A DNA stretch of 64,000 bases from an uncultured Eubacteriales bacterium (GCA_905203305.1 CAJKVH010000007.1:1-64000), one strand, 5' to 3'; counted from the first letter of the stretch, positions 8,344 to 17,221 are shown. Notes: generated from the letters alone by a model not told the origin. Numbers and translations: made by a program.

Positions 8344-9606
8344 ATGAATTTAGAAATACAGGAAAAATCAGATTATTGTTTAAATTGTAAATTAAAACCA
8401 TGTTCGATTAAAGGATGTCCTTTAAACAACAATATACCAGAATTTATAAAACAAATAAAAGAAAAAGAATATAAAAAAGCATATGAAATTCTATCAGAGA
8501 CAACAGTATTACAAGGAATTTGTGGAAGAATATGTCCACACAAAAAACAATGCCAAGGATCATGCGTTAGAGGAATAAAAGGAGAACCTGTTAGTATTGG
8601 TGATTTGGAAGCATTTATTGGTGATTATTCTATTGAAAATAACTTGAAAATAAAAAAAGAAATTGATAAAAAAATGCTAAATAAAAAAGTTGCAATTGTA
8701 GGAGGAGGTCCTTCAGGATTAACATGTGCGGCTTTTTTAGCTAAAAATGGAATAGATGTTACAATATATGAAAGAAAAGAATTTTTAGGTGGATTATTAG
8801 TTTATGGTATACCTGATTTTAGACTATCAAAAGATATTGTAAAAAATACAATAGATAAAGTAATAGAATTAGGAATAGAGGTAAAGTATAATAAAGAACT
8901 TGGAAAAAATATAACTTTAGAAGAACTTACAAATGAATATGATTATATATATTTAGCTTTTGGTGCAAATGTTTCAAGTAAAATGGGAATAGAAGGAGAA
9001 GATCTACAAGGTGTTTACGGAGGAAATGAATTATTAGAAAATAATAATCATCCTAATTATGAAGGAAAAACTGTAATTGTAAATGGTGGAGGAAATGTTG
9101 CAATAGATGTTGCAAGAACAGTAAATAGAAAAGGAGCTAAAAAAGTAATAATAGTATATAGAAGAGCAAAAGAACAAATGCCAGCAGAAGAAAAAGAAGT
9201 GAAAGATGCAGAAAATGAAGGAATAGAAATATTATATCAAAACAATATTGTAAAAATAAATGGCAATGAAAAGGTAGAAAGCATAGAATTAATAAAAACA
9301 AAATTAGTTCAAAAAGAAGGAGATACAAGGCTTTCACCTGTAAATATTGAAGGAAGTAACTATAAAATAAATGCAGATTATGTTATAATGGCATTAGGCT
9401 CAAAAACAGATGATTTTGTACAAAATTTAGGAATAGAATTAAATAAAAGAAACAATATAAAAGTAAACGAAAAATTTCAAACATCAAATCCAAAAATTTA
9501 TGCAGGAGGAGACCTAGCAGGAGGAAAAGGAACTGTTGCATGGGCTGCAAGAGATGGAAGAGATGCATCTCAAAATATATTAGGAGAAATATATGGAAAT
9601 ATATAA
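8344..9606 (+). CDS. GltD-like NAD(P)/FAD-dependent oxidoreductase
   Basis: 420 aa, resembling the small subunit of glutamate synthase and related stand-alone electron-transfer flavoproteins. N-terminal cysteine clusters (CLNCKLKPC...GCP and GRICPHKKQCQGSC) would bind two [4Fe-4S] clusters. They are followed by an FAD Rossmann motif GGGPSGLTCAAF, an NADPH site NGGGNVAIDVARTVNRKG, and the C-terminal FAD-contact motif AGGDLAGG. No large GltB subunit lies nearby, so it may serve as an NfnB/SudA-like electron-bifurcating or sulfide-linked partner; this cannot be decided here. The start of the next gene overlaps its end by 14 bases. Confidence 0.8.
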   Translation: MNLEIQEKSDYCLNCKLKPCSIKGCPLNNNIPEFIKQIKEKEYKKAYEILSETTVLQGICGRICPHKKQCQGSCVRGIKGEPVSIGDLEAFIGDYSIENNLKIKKEIDKKMLNKKVAIVGGGPSGLTCAAFLAKNGIDVTIYERKEFLGGLLVYGIPDFRLSKDIVKNTIDKVIELGIEVKYNKELGKNITLEELTNEYDYIYLAFGANVSSKMGIEGEDLQGVYGGNELLENNNHPNYEGKTVIVNGGGNVAIDVARTVNRKGAKKVIIVYRRAKEQMPAEEKEVKDAENEGIEILYQNNIVKINGNEKVESIELIKTKLVQKEGDTRLSPVNIEGSNYKINADYVIMALGSKTDDFVQNLGIELNKRNNIKVNEKFQTSNPKIYAGGDLAGGKGTVAWAARDGRDASQNILGEIYGNI

Positions 9607-11800
9607 AATTAAAAAGTACTTGAAAGATAAAAATGAAAGTTATATTGGCAAAATGTTTTATTTAAATGAAGAATATATCCAAACAATAAAACTTATAAAA
9701 AAGACAATTAAAATTACGTATTATAAAATTAAAGATAATAATTTAATAGAAGAAACAGATGAGGAAATATTAAAAGAATTATCTTCAAGGTATGAAAGCA
9801 TACCAGATGATAGAATGTATATTGGAATTTTTGAAAAAAAGAAAAATATTGGTAATAATAAAAAAGAAGATCAAGAAATAAAGGAATGGACACAAAAATT
9901 TTCTAGTGAAACACTAGAAAGTTGTAAATTATTTACAGAAGTATATGGTAAAAGATTTGCCGAAAAGAAAATGGAAACTTTAGATAAGTTATATATAGAA
10001 GAAAGTGATGGAACATGGGCAGGGTACCAGGGAGATAAATATATAACATTATGTAAAAGACCAGGAGATCCAGAATCTAAATATACTTTAAAAGAGATAA
10101 AAAAAGATGAGAAAATGCATCAAGTATTGTTACATGAATCTATTCATCTAGTTTTAAGAAGAAATAAAGAAATAGCTGGATTGAATCCGAGTGGAATGAT
10201 TAGATATGTAAAAAGATCTAAAATTTGGGAAAACTCAAATAGTAGTGAATATATAGAAGTAGGAAGAGCTTTAAATGAAGGTCTTACAGAATGGATTTCA
10301 GAAAAATGTGGATATGAACCAGGTAAAGGATATCTTAGATACACAAATTTTATTCGTGAATTAGAGTTAGCAATAGGACCTAAAAAAGTAATAGAATTAG
10401 GAAAAGGTAAAAACTTAGAAAAGCTATTAAACCTAAGTGAACAACAGGTATATGCATTTTTTATGAAAGCAGATTATATATATAATTGTAAAGAGCGAAT
10501 AGAAGAAATTGAAAAGTATCTAGAACCAATAAAAACAGAGAATATGGTTGAAAACGAAAGAAAATTATATGAAGATCCTAATTATAATAGAGTAGTAAAT
10601 GGTAAAGAATATTTTATATTTTTAAAAGATAGAAAATTAGAGCATTCGTATGAGAATTTTTTACTATATTATAAAGATATGATAGATGGTTATGTAAAAG
10701 AAATAGAAAATGCAACGCTTGATATTGAAAATAGTATATATGAACAATATTTCAGAAAAGGTTTAGATTTTGCATTTAATTTTGAAAGGCCAATGCCAAA
10801 AGAATTTATTGTAAGATATGCAAAATTCCGTCAATGTATATTTGATTCAGGATTCAGATTGATAGAAAGAACAGGATCCACAACTAAATTTCTCAAAGAT
10901 TTTGATGTATTATATAAAAGATATTCGGATTCAATTTTGCAGGAAGCGAAAGAAAATAAAGAGATGACAAAATCAGAGTTCTTAAAATATTTTGATGACC
11001 TTTCTGTTTTTGAAGGGGCAATTAAATATAAAGTATTTACCGAAGAACAAGATGAATTATTAAAGCTAAAGTTATCTGATTTGAAAGAAAAGGATAAAGA
11101 AATAATGTTATTTTTCATAAAAGACTTATATCACATGGGAAAACTAGAGGAAATGGACCATTATACATTAAAAAAGATAATAGCAAAAGATGGTGCTATA
11201 GATAAAATATGTTATAGGGATGGAAAAATTGTTGATGATTATCGTTTTTGTAAAGAAATAAAAATAACAGATGAAAACGCTAAAAAATACAACGAAATTT
11301 TTGACTTTACAATAGGACAGAATGAAGATTTTAAAAAAGTAATAACTGAATTTGATGATTTAAGAGAATCTTTAATGAGAGAAGATCCAAATACAGAAAT
11401 AAAAATTTATAATAGAACAATTATAGTAAATTCAAAGAAAAAAGAAGAACTTTATTTGATTCAAAATGGTATATGTAAAGCAGATAATATAGAAGAACTT
11501 AAAGTAGATTTTGCAGAAGAAAAAGAAACCAATTTAGGAATGATACCAATAAAAAAGGTACAAGAAAAAGAAAGTTTTGTAAAAAGAATAATAAATATTT
11601 TTAGAAAAAAGATGGATGAAATGCAAGAAAAGGGACCGGTTTTAGAAGAAAAAAGACCAAGAGAAACTTATGCTTCTGCACAAGCTAAAAGAAAAGAATG
11701 GATAGAAGAAGATATAAAAGTTGACAAAATAATTGTACCTAAAAGCCAAGGTGCAAAAAAAGAGGGTCAAAGATCTAATGAAAAAGATAAAGAAAAATAA
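9593..11800 (+). CDS. Putative zinc metallopeptidase-like protein of unknown function
   Basis: 735 aa. An HExxH zinc-site motif (HESIH, residues 181-185) is followed about 45 residues later by EGLTEWISEKCG, whose glutamate could be the third metal ligand, so the first third looks like a gluzincin-type peptidase domain. The rest is helical and highly charged with no recognised domain, ending in a Lys/Glu-rich tail. No signal peptide or transmembrane helix is evident. It overlaps the GltD-like gene by 14 bases and is probably translationally coupled to it. Its charged C-terminus resembles that of the transglutaminase-like protein at 799. Substrate unknown. Confidence 0.6.
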   Translation: MEIYKIKKYLKDKNESYIGKMFYLNEEYIQTIKLIKKTIKITYYKIKDNNLIEETDEEILKELSSRYESIPDDRMYIGIFEKKKNIGNNKKEDQEIKEWTQKFSSETLESCKLFTEVYGKRFAEKKMETLDKLYIEESDGTWAGYQGDKYITLCKRPGDPESKYTLKEIKKDEKMHQVLLHESIHLVLRRNKEIAGLNPSGMIRYVKRSKIWENSNSSEYIEVGRALNEGLTEWISEKCGYEPGKGYLRYTNFIRELELAIGPKKVIELGKGKNLEKLLNLSEQQVYAFFMKADYIYNCKERIEEIEKYLEPIKTENMVENERKLYEDPNYNRVVNGKEYFIFLKDRKLEHSYENFLLYYKDMIDGYVKEIENATLDIENSIYEQYFRKGLDFAFNFERPMPKEFIVRYAKFRQCIFDSGFRLIERTGSTTKFLKDFDVLYKRYSDSILQEAKENKEMTKSEFLKYFDDLSVFEGAIKYKVFTEEQDELLKLKLSDLKEKDKEIMLFFIKDLYHMGKLEEMDHYTLKKIIAKDGAIDKICYRDGKIVDDYRFCKEIKITDENAKKYNEIFDFTIGQNEDFKKVITEFDDLRESLMREDPNTEIKIYNRTIIVNSKKKEELYLIQNGICKADNIEELKVDFAEEKETNLGMIPIKKVQEKESFVKRIINIFRKKMDEMQEKGPVLEEKRPRETYASAQAKRKEWIEEDIKVDKIIVPKSQGAKKEGQRSNEKDKEK

Positions 11801-11809
11801 TAAAAAATA

Positions 11810-11838
11810 TTGATTTTTTATGAAAAGCATACTAAAAT
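11810..11838 (+). promoter_or_regulatory. Promoter of plsX
   Basis: TTGATT (11810-11815), 17 bp, TAAAAT (11833-11838), 45 bases before the plsX ATG. Confidence 0.55.
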
Positions 11839-11882
11839 TAATAATATCTTAATAAACTGAAAAATGAAAGGAATGTAGAAAA

Positions 11883-12905
11883 ATGAAAATACTTCTAGAT
11901 GCAATGGGAGGAGATAATGCCCCAGATGCAACAATAAAAGGTGCAGTAAAAGCGATAAACCAAATAAAAGCGGAAGTTATTTTGATAGGTAAGCAAGAAG
12001 TAATAGAAGCAAAAGTAAAAGAATTTTACGGAAAGACTTTGAAAGAAATTTCACCTAGATTAATAATAAAAAATGCAACAGAAACAATAGAAATGGAAGA
12101 TGGTCCAACAGATAGTATAAAACACAAAAAAGATTCTTCAATGGTAGTTGGATTTAATATGTTAAAAAAAGGCGAAGGAGATGTGTTTATTTCTGCTGGA
12201 AATTCTGGAGCCTTACTTGCAGGAGCGACATTATTAGTAGGAAGAATTAGAGGAATAGATAGACCAGCAATGGCAGGAATATTGCCTTCATATAAAAGTA
12301 GATTAGTACTAATAGATTCAGGAGCAAATACTAATTGTAGACCAGTAAATTTACTTCAATTTGCCCAAATGTCAAGCATATATATAAGAAATACATTTGG
12401 AATAGAACATCCAAGAATAGGCTTATTAAATATTGGAACTGAAGAAACAAAAGGAAATGAATTAACAAAAGAAAGTTATAAATTACTAAAAGAAAAATCA
12501 GAAGAATTAAATATTAATTTTATAGGAAATGTTGAAGGAAGAGATGCATTTACTGGAGAAGTTGATGCGATTGTAACAGACGGATTTACTGGAAATGTAT
12601 TTTTAAAAGCAGTAGAAGGACTAGGAAAATTTGTAAAAAGAAGCCTAAAAGAAAATTTAATGAAAAATATATGGTCAAAAATAGCTGCTATACCATCACT
12701 TCCAGCAATGAATAAATTTTCAAAATCAATGGATTACAAATCATATGGTGGAGCATTATTTTTAGGTGTAAAAAAACCTGTTGTAAAAGCACATGGAAGT
12801 AGTGATGAGAAATTATTTGAATTCACAATAAAACAAGCAGAACAATTTGTAAATAATAAAACAGTAGAAAACCTTATAAAAGAGTTTGAAAAAGAAAAAA
12901 AGTAA
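11883..12905 (+). CDS. plsX: Phosphate acyltransferase PlsX
   Basis: 340 aa. It begins with the family signature LLDAMGGDNAPD and contains SAGNSGALLAG and TDGFTGNVFLKAVEG. PlsX converts acyl-ACP to acyl-phosphate for PlsY in phosphatidic acid synthesis; it is a peripheral membrane enzyme. It is followed by acpP, which supplies its substrate carrier, although acpP has its own promoter. No fabD, fabG or fabH lies alongside, unlike in Bacillus. Confidence 0.95.
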   Translation: MKILLDAMGGDNAPDATIKGAVKAINQIKAEVILIGKQEVIEAKVKEFYGKTLKEISPRLIIKNATETIEMEDGPTDSIKHKKDSSMVVGFNMLKKGEGDVFISAGNSGALLAGATLLVGRIRGIDRPAMAGILPSYKSRLVLIDSGANTNCRPVNLLQFAQMSSIYIRNTFGIEHPRIGLLNIGTEETKGNELTKESYKLLKEKSEELNINFIGNVEGRDAFTGEVDAIVTDGFTGNVFLKAVEGLGKFVKRSLKENLMKNIWSKIAAIPSLPAMNKFSKSMDYKSYGGALFLGVKKPVVKAHGSSDEKLFEFTIKQAEQFVNNKTVENLIKEFEKEKK

Positions 12906-12948
12906 AACCGAACGGTAATTCAAAAATAAAATAAATTACACATATCTA

Positions 12949-12977
12949 TTGACAAATGAAAAAACATATAATATAAA
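12949..12977 (+). promoter_or_regulatory. Promoter of acpP
   Basis: TTGACA (12949-12954), 17-bp spacer, TATAAA (12972-12977), about 84 bases upstream of the acpP ATG. Confidence 0.65.
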
Positions 12978-13060
12978 TGTCTATATAAAAAATAACATTA
13001 AATTTATATCAAAGGATATATTAATATTTGAAAATTTGGGAGGAGGTGAACTTAAGAGTT

Positions 13061-13303
13061 ATGAGTTCAGAAGAAATATTTGAAAAGGTAAAAAATATAA
13101 TTGTAGATTTATTACAAGTTTCAGAAGATTCTGTTACATTAGATGCACATTTTATAGATGATTTAGGAGCTGACTCTTTAGATTTAGTAGAATTAATAAT
13201 GGGAATTGAAGAAGAATTTAATATAGAAATTCCAGATGGAGAAGCTGAAAAAGTAGTAACAGTTGGAGATGTAGTTGAATACATAAAAGAAAATGTTGCA
13301 TAA
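13061..13303 (+). CDS. acpP: Acyl carrier protein
   Basis: 80 aa. The phosphopantetheine attachment serine lies in DLGADSLDLVEL, and the acidic helix IEEEFNIEIPD follows. It carries growing acyl chains in fatty acid synthesis. I choose ATG 13061, 12 bases after AGGAGGTG, over an in-frame TTG at 13028 that precedes the SD. It sits behind plsX with its own promoter and a terminator. Confidence 0.95.
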   Translation: MSSEEIFEKVKNIIVDLLQVSEDSVTLDAHFIDDLGADSLDLVELIMGIEEEFNIEIPDGEAEKVVTVGDVVEYIKENVA

Positions 13304-13337
13304 TTTTTGGAAAAAAATTATCAATAAGTAATAAAGT

Positions 13338-13376
13338 ACCCTATAAGATAGAAATATTTTATAGGGGATTTTTTTG
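13338..13376 (+). terminator. Terminator after acpP
   Basis: ACCCTATAAGATA pairs with TATTTTATAGGGG, followed by seven T. Confidence 0.85.
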
Positions 13377-13430
13377 TCTTTTAATTTTTTTTGCTTGTAA
13401 TGGTTTTATAAAATTTGAAATAAAACAGAA

Positions 13431-13460
13431 AACATATTGTAAAAAAATATACAATATGTT
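13431..13460. repeat. Inverted repeat upstream of the pilin-like gene
   Basis: The perfect 11-bp arms AACATATTGTA (13431-13441) and TACAATATGTT (13450-13460) are separated by 8 bases. They lie in the 312-bp gap before the pilin-like gene. It may be an operator or mRNA hairpin. The remainder of that gap is AT-rich with no other clear element. Confidence 0.4.
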
Positions 13461-13615
13461 AATATGTAAATGTGTTTAGCCAAAAACTTATGTACATTGA
13501 AAATTGAATAAACCGCTAATTGTTAAGTATAAAAAAGCTGGAAATGGCAATAACAGATATGTATGTAAATGTAAGGCTAAATTTATATAAAAAAATAAAA
13601 TTAGGAGGATGAAAA

Positions 13616-14881
13616 ATGTTAAGAGATACATTAAGAAGAAAAAAAGGTATAACGTTAATTGCACTTGTAGTAACAATCATAGTGCTCTTGATACTTGCGG
13701 GAATAAGCATAGCGATGTTAACAGGACAAAATGGAATACTAAATAGAGCAGTAGAAGCAAAAGAAAAAACAGAAGTGGCGCAAGAAGAAGAAAATGAAAA
13801 ATTACAAGGATATGAAGATACAATAAACCAATATGCACCAAGTTCAAATGGAGGAAGTACAGGCGGAGGTTCTGAAGGAGGAAATCCAACAGGAGGAAGT
13901 TTACCAACAGGAACAGGAACAACGCCATATTTGCCAAATAGTACATTTTCAAAAAAAGAAGGGGATTTAGCAACAGGATTAGTAATACAAGATGCTAATC
14001 AAAATGAATATGTTTGGGTGGAAGTGCCTACAACAATATATGATAATACAACATATAATAATAATGGAGCAAAAAAACCAAGTAATAGTGAGAATTACAC
14101 AAATATAGAAGCTTGCTTAAAGGCATATACAACTGATTATGCAGATTCTAGTTACAGTGATACAAATTCAAATTTTACAGAACAATATCAAGCTATGTTA
14201 AAAAGTGTGTATACAAATGGAGGATTTTGGATAGGAAGATATGAAGCAGGATTAGAAGGAGATACACCAAGAACATCAAGTACAGAAATATCAGAAAGCG
14301 ACAAAGCAGTAATAAAGCCGAATATGTATCCATATAATTATGTGACAAGAGATAAAGCACAAACATTAGCGAAAAAAATGAATTATGGAGATTGTAAAGG
14401 AAGTTTAATATTTGGAATACAATGGGATTTAGTATTAAAATATATTGAAACAAAAAATCCATCACAGAAATCTAATTTACTAAATAACAGTACAACGATA
14501 GGAAATTACTATAATTCAGCATTTACATTAAATAGAGGAAAATTTGCCAAATACGAAGCATTAACTGATTGGAAGTCTTATAATAGTGAAGAAAAACCAA
14601 CATTAGTAACAGGAAGCAAGAAGAAAAAACAAGGTTCACATGAAAACGGAATATTATTAACAACAGGAGCAACAGAAGCAACAAATTTACAAAACATCTA
14701 TGATATAGCTGGAAATGTATGGGAATGGACATTAGAGTTTTACAATACTAGCCAACCGTGTGTTTTCAGGGGAGGTTGCTACACTTACACTGGTTTGCTC
14801 GGTCGAGCCAAGAGTCGCTGCAACGACATTACCCTAGTTTCTGGCAACATCATCGGTTTTCGCGTCGGACTATGGAAGTAG
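13616..14881 (+). CDS. Pilin-like anchored FGE/C-type-lectin-fold protein; candidate hypervariable (DGR target) surface protein
   Basis: 421 aa. The N-terminus is a class III (prepilin-like) signal: charged MLRDTLRRKKG followed by the hydrophobic helix ITLIALVVTIIVLLILAG, with likely cleavage after Gly11. The usual Glu5 of mature pilins is replaced by Ala. A Gly/Ser/Thr linker (residues about 75-103) leads to a formylglycine-generating-enzyme-like domain containing WIGRYEAG and GNVWEWT and ending RGG...GFRVGLWK. This is the C-type-lectin-like fold used by many diversity-generating retroelement targets. From about 14741 the DNA turns sharply GC-richer, with many NNC/NNT codons, unlike the A/T-ending codons upstream. 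The gene probably displays a ligand-binding head on a pilin-like stalk. It stands alone, with SD TAGGAGGATG. Confidence 0.75.
   Translation: MLRDTLRRKKGITLIALVVTIIVLLILAGISIAMLTGQNGILNRAVEAKEKTEVAQEEENEKLQGYEDTINQYAPSSNGGSTGGGSEGGNPTGGSLPTGTGTTPYLPNSTFSKKEGDLATGLVIQDANQNEYVWVEVPTTIYDNTTYNNNGAKKPSNSENYTNIEACLKAYTTDYADSSYSDTNSNFTEQYQAMLKSVYTNGGFWIGRYEAGLEGDTPRTSSTEISESDKAVIKPNMYPYNYVTRDKAQTLAKKMNYGDCKGSLIFGIQWDLVLKYIETKNPSQKSNLLNNSTTIGNYYNSAFTLNRGKFAKYEALTDWKSYNSEEKPTLVTGSKKKKQGSHENGILLTTGATEATNLQNIYDIAGNVWEWTLEFYNTSQPCVFRGGCYTYTGLLGRAKSRCNDITLVSGNIIGFRVGLWK
14740..14880 (+). other. Candidate DGR variable region at the 3' end of the FGE-fold gene
   Basis: The last ~46 codons encode QPCVFRGGCYTYTG...GNIIGFRVGLWK. 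Variable-looking positions use codons ending in C or T (TGC, TAC, ACT, CTC, CGC, AAC, GAC), as expected if AAC/AAT template codons were randomised at adenines. The block ends in a GC-rich stretch (ATCGGTTTTCGCGTCGGACT) like the homing sequence of known variable regions. Neither template repeat nor reverse transcriptase is in the window, so this rests on composition and protein fold. Confidence 0.5.
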
Positions 14882-15008
14882 CCTTGAACTCTGATGGCGA
14901 AGAACTAGAATAATAGAATACTAGTTTTAGAATATAAAAATAAGAATAGGTAGGTGGCCGAAAAGTTACATTTTAAATTTTTGAAAATTTTGAGGTTTCT
15001 ACCAGAGT

Positions 15009-15039
15009 AGCATAGCAAAATAAAGCTATGCTTTTTTTC
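15009..15039 (+). terminator. Terminator after the pilin-like gene
   Basis: AGCATAGC (15009-15016) and GCTATGCT (15025-15032) form a perfect 8-bp stem followed by T7. The ~120 bases between the stop codon and this hairpin hold no gene. Confidence 0.85.
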
Positions 15040-15080
15040 TATAAAAAATCATCATAAATCTCAATATTTCCACAAAACAC

Positions 15081-15108
15081 TTGAAAAAATCCAAAAAAAG
15101 TATATAAT
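15081..15108 (+). promoter_or_regulatory. Promoter of rnc
   Basis: TTGAAA (15081-15086), 16-bp spacer, TATAAT (15103-15108), 28 bases before the rnc ATG. Confidence 0.65.
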
Positions 15109-15136
15109 AGATACATGGTCGAAAAGAGGTGAAAAA

Positions 15137-15817
15137 ATGGAATATAGCAGATTAGAACAAGAATTAGGGTATACATTCAAAGATAAAAACTTATTACAAA
15201 CAGCATTAACACATACATCTTATGCATACGAGAAAAAAACAATAAGTAATGAAAAACTAGAATTTTTAGGAGATAGCATATTAGAATTTTTATCAAGTAT
15301 ATATATATATCAAAACTATCCAAAATTAAAAGAGGGAGAAATGACTAAAGTTAGGGCTCAAGTGGTATGTGAGGCAAGTTTATACAAAGTTGCTAAATCA
15401 CATAATTTTAGTGATTTCTTACGCCTAGGAAAATCCGAAAGAGTAGCACACAAACAAGTAAAACCAGCTATAATGGCAGATAGTGTAGAAGCAGTAATTG
15501 CAGCAATGTATTTAGATGGAGGTCTAGAGCCTGTAAATAAATTTATTATAGAAAATCTAAAAGAAGAAATAAAATTTGCAAGCAAAAACGTAGGACAAAA
15601 AGACTATAAAACTGTTTTACAAGAAATACTTCAAAAACATGGAGATGTTAAGATAGAATATAAAATAATAAAAGAATTCGGACCAGATCATGACAAAACA
15701 TTTGATGCAGAAGTTATATATAATGGGAATATTTTAGCAAAAGGAGAAGGAAAAAGCAAAAAAAATGCTGAAATGGATGCAGCAAAACATGCAATTGAAA
15801 TATTAAAAAAGGGGTGA
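15137..15817 (+). CDS. rnc: Ribonuclease III
   Basis: 226 aa. The RNase III signature NEKLEFLGDSILEF carries the Mg2+-binding acidic residues, with a second acidic cluster around ADSVEAVIAAMYLDGG. The C-terminal ~70 residues form a double-stranded-RNA-binding domain (GKGEGKSKKNAEMDAAKHA). It cleaves rRNA precursors and structured mRNAs. Its stop overlaps the SD of the following radical SAM gene, indicating an operon. Confidence 0.96.
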   Translation: MEYSRLEQELGYTFKDKNLLQTALTHTSYAYEKKTISNEKLEFLGDSILEFLSSIYIYQNYPKLKEGEMTKVRAQVVCEASLYKVAKSHNFSDFLRLGKSERVAHKQVKPAIMADSVEAVIAAMYLDGGLEPVNKFIIENLKEEIKFASKNVGQKDYKTVLQEILQKHGDVKIEYKIIKEFGPDHDKTFDAEVIYNGNILAKGEGKSKKNAEMDAAKHAIEILKKG

Positions 15818-15825
15818 AAAGCTAT

Positions 15826-16878
15826 ATGAAAAAACAATATATTATTCCTATATTTGTACCACACTTAGGATGTCCAAATGATTGTGTATTTTGCAATCAA
15901 AAATCTATAAGTGGGCAAACAAAGCAAGTTACAAAGGAAGATGTAAAAGAAATAATAGAAGAACACCTTAAATATATAAAAAAAGATTCAAAAGTAGAAG
16001 TTGCCTTTTTTGGAGGAAGCTTTACTGGAATTGAAGAAGAAAAGCAAGAAGAATTACTAAGTGCTGCATATGAATACATAAAGCAGAAAAAAGTAGAAAG
16101 TATAAGAATATCTACAAGACCGGATTATATTGATAAAAAAATATTAAAAAGACTAAAAAAATATAAAGTAAAGACAATAGAATTAGGAGTGCAATCAGCA
16201 AATGACTATATATTAAAAAAAGCAGGAAGGGGACATACATTTAGTGATGTTGAAAAAGCATCCAAATTAATAAGATGGTATGGGTTCAATTTAGGACACC
16301 AAATGATGGTAGGACTTCCAGAAAGTACAACCGTAGATGAAATAAATACTGCGAAACAGCTAATAAAATTAAAACCAAAAATGGTAAGAATATATCCAGT
16401 ATTAGTTATAAAAAATACAAAACTAGAAAAAGATTATAATAACGGAAAATATAAACCATTAACAGTAACACAAGCAGTTGAGGTATGTAAAGAACTTGTA
16501 AAATTATTTACAAAGAAAAATATAGAAGTAATAAGAATAGGACTTCAACCAACAGACACAATAACAGATCCTGAAAATGAAAAAAGCGAGGTAGTAGCAG
16601 GACCATTTCATCCAGCTTTTAGACAGTTAGTAGAATCGGGAATGTGGTATGATGTTATTGTAGAAAAAATAAAGCAATTAAATACAAAGGTAAAAGAGGT
16701 AGTAGTTACTGTAAACCCTATAGATGTAAATAATGTTATTGGACAAAGAAAAGACAATATAAAAAATTTACGTGAAATTTATGATGTTGATTTAATCGTT
16801 AAAGCAGATGAAAAAATAAAACAAGGAAAATCAAAAATAGAAATTACAAAAATTTATGAAGATTTTTCGGAAAAATAA
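15826..16878 (+). CDS. Elp3-like radical SAM protein
   Basis: 350 aa. The N-terminus has the cluster motif CPNDCVFCNQ (CxxxCxxC), followed by FFGGSFTG and STRPDYID, typical of the small Elp3/YhcC-related radical SAM family often found next to rnc in Clostridia. Its substrate is not established; tRNA or RNA modification is a guess from the Elp3 relationship. I use ATG 15826, 9 bases after GGGGTG; a GTG at 15814 overlaps the rnc stop and lacks a spaced SD. Unlike true Elp3, no acetyltransferase domain follows. Confidence 0.8.
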   Translation: MKKQYIIPIFVPHLGCPNDCVFCNQKSISGQTKQVTKEDVKEIIEEHLKYIKKDSKVEVAFFGGSFTGIEEEKQEELLSAAYEYIKQKKVESIRISTRPDYIDKKILKRLKKYKVKTIELGVQSANDYILKKAGRGHTFSDVEKASKLIRWYGFNLGHQMMVGLPESTTVDEINTAKQLIKLKPKMVRIYPVLVIKNTKLEKDYNNGKYKPLTVTQAVEVCKELVKLFTKKNIEVIRIGLQPTDTITDPENEKSEVVAGPFHPAFRQLVESGMWYDVIVEKIKQLNTKVKEVVVTVNPIDVNNVIGQRKDNIKNLREIYDVDLIVKADEKIKQGKSKIEITKIYEDFSEK

Positions 16879-16884
16879 AATAAT

Positions 16885-16928
16885 ATCTGGCCATAATAAT
16901 GTAGTACTAAACTATAAAAAGGCCAGAT
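16885..16928. repeat. Inverted repeat after the radical SAM gene
   Basis: ATCTGGCC (16885-16892) and GGCCAGAT (16921-16928) enclose 28 bases. An A run rather than a T run follows on the + strand, so it is a poor forward terminator. Confidence 0.4.
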
Positions 16929-16958
16929 TAAAAAAATGAAAAAATTTTTAAAAAAATC

Positions 16959-16986
16959 TTGACAAATTGTGAAAAGATGATATAAT
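16959..16986 (+). promoter_or_regulatory. Promoter of the tRNA-Gly pair
   Basis: TTGACA (16959-16964) and TATAAT (16981-16986) with a 16-bp spacer, 22 bases upstream of the first tRNA. Confidence 0.8.
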
Positions 16987-17008
16987 AGTAAAGCATTAAG
17001 GAGAAGTT

Positions 17009-17082
17009 GCAGGTGTAGTTCAATGGTAGAACCCTAGCCTTCCAAGCTAGCTACGTGGGTTCGATTCCCACTACCTGCTCCA
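17009..17082 (+). tRNA. tRNA-Gly (anticodon UCC), copy 1
   Basis: A complete 74-nt cloverleaf with encoded CCA. The acceptor GCAGGTG pairs with TACCTGC, the anticodon stem CTAGC/GCTAG holds the loop CTTCCAA (anticodon TCC, A37), and the T arm is GTGGG-TTCGATT-CCCAC. It decodes GGA and GGG. The nucleotide 3' of the anticodon is A, so this gene does not encode an obvious four-base anticodon. GGA is the codon found immediately after the skipped C at eight of the nine frame breaks. Confidence 0.97.
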
Positions 17083-17112
17083 TTTAATGTATTAACTACC
17101 ATAAAAAGAAAT

Positions 17113-17186
17113 GCAGGTGTAGTTCAATGGTAGAACCCTAGCCTTCCAAGCTAGCTACGTGGGTTCGATTCCCACTACCTGCTCCA
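17113..17186 (+). tRNA. tRNA-Gly (anticodon UCC), copy 2
   Basis: Identical in sequence to the copy 30 bp upstream, so a recent tandem duplication or gene conversion. It shares the promoter and the terminator that begins 7 bases downstream. Confidence 0.97.
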
Positions 17187-17192
17187 AAGTTA

Positions 17193-17221
17193 AAACCAAT
17201 CTGAATCAGATTGGTTTTTTT
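17193..17221 (+). terminator. Terminator of the tRNA-Gly operon
   Basis: AACCAATCTGA (17195-17205) pairs with TCAGATTGGTT (17206-17216), followed by a T run. Confidence 0.9.

Noticed and set aside
14882..15136. DGR template repeat or reverse transcriptase next to the FGE-fold gene
   Set aside because: No GC-rich near-copy of the variable region and no RT-like protein anywhere in the window.
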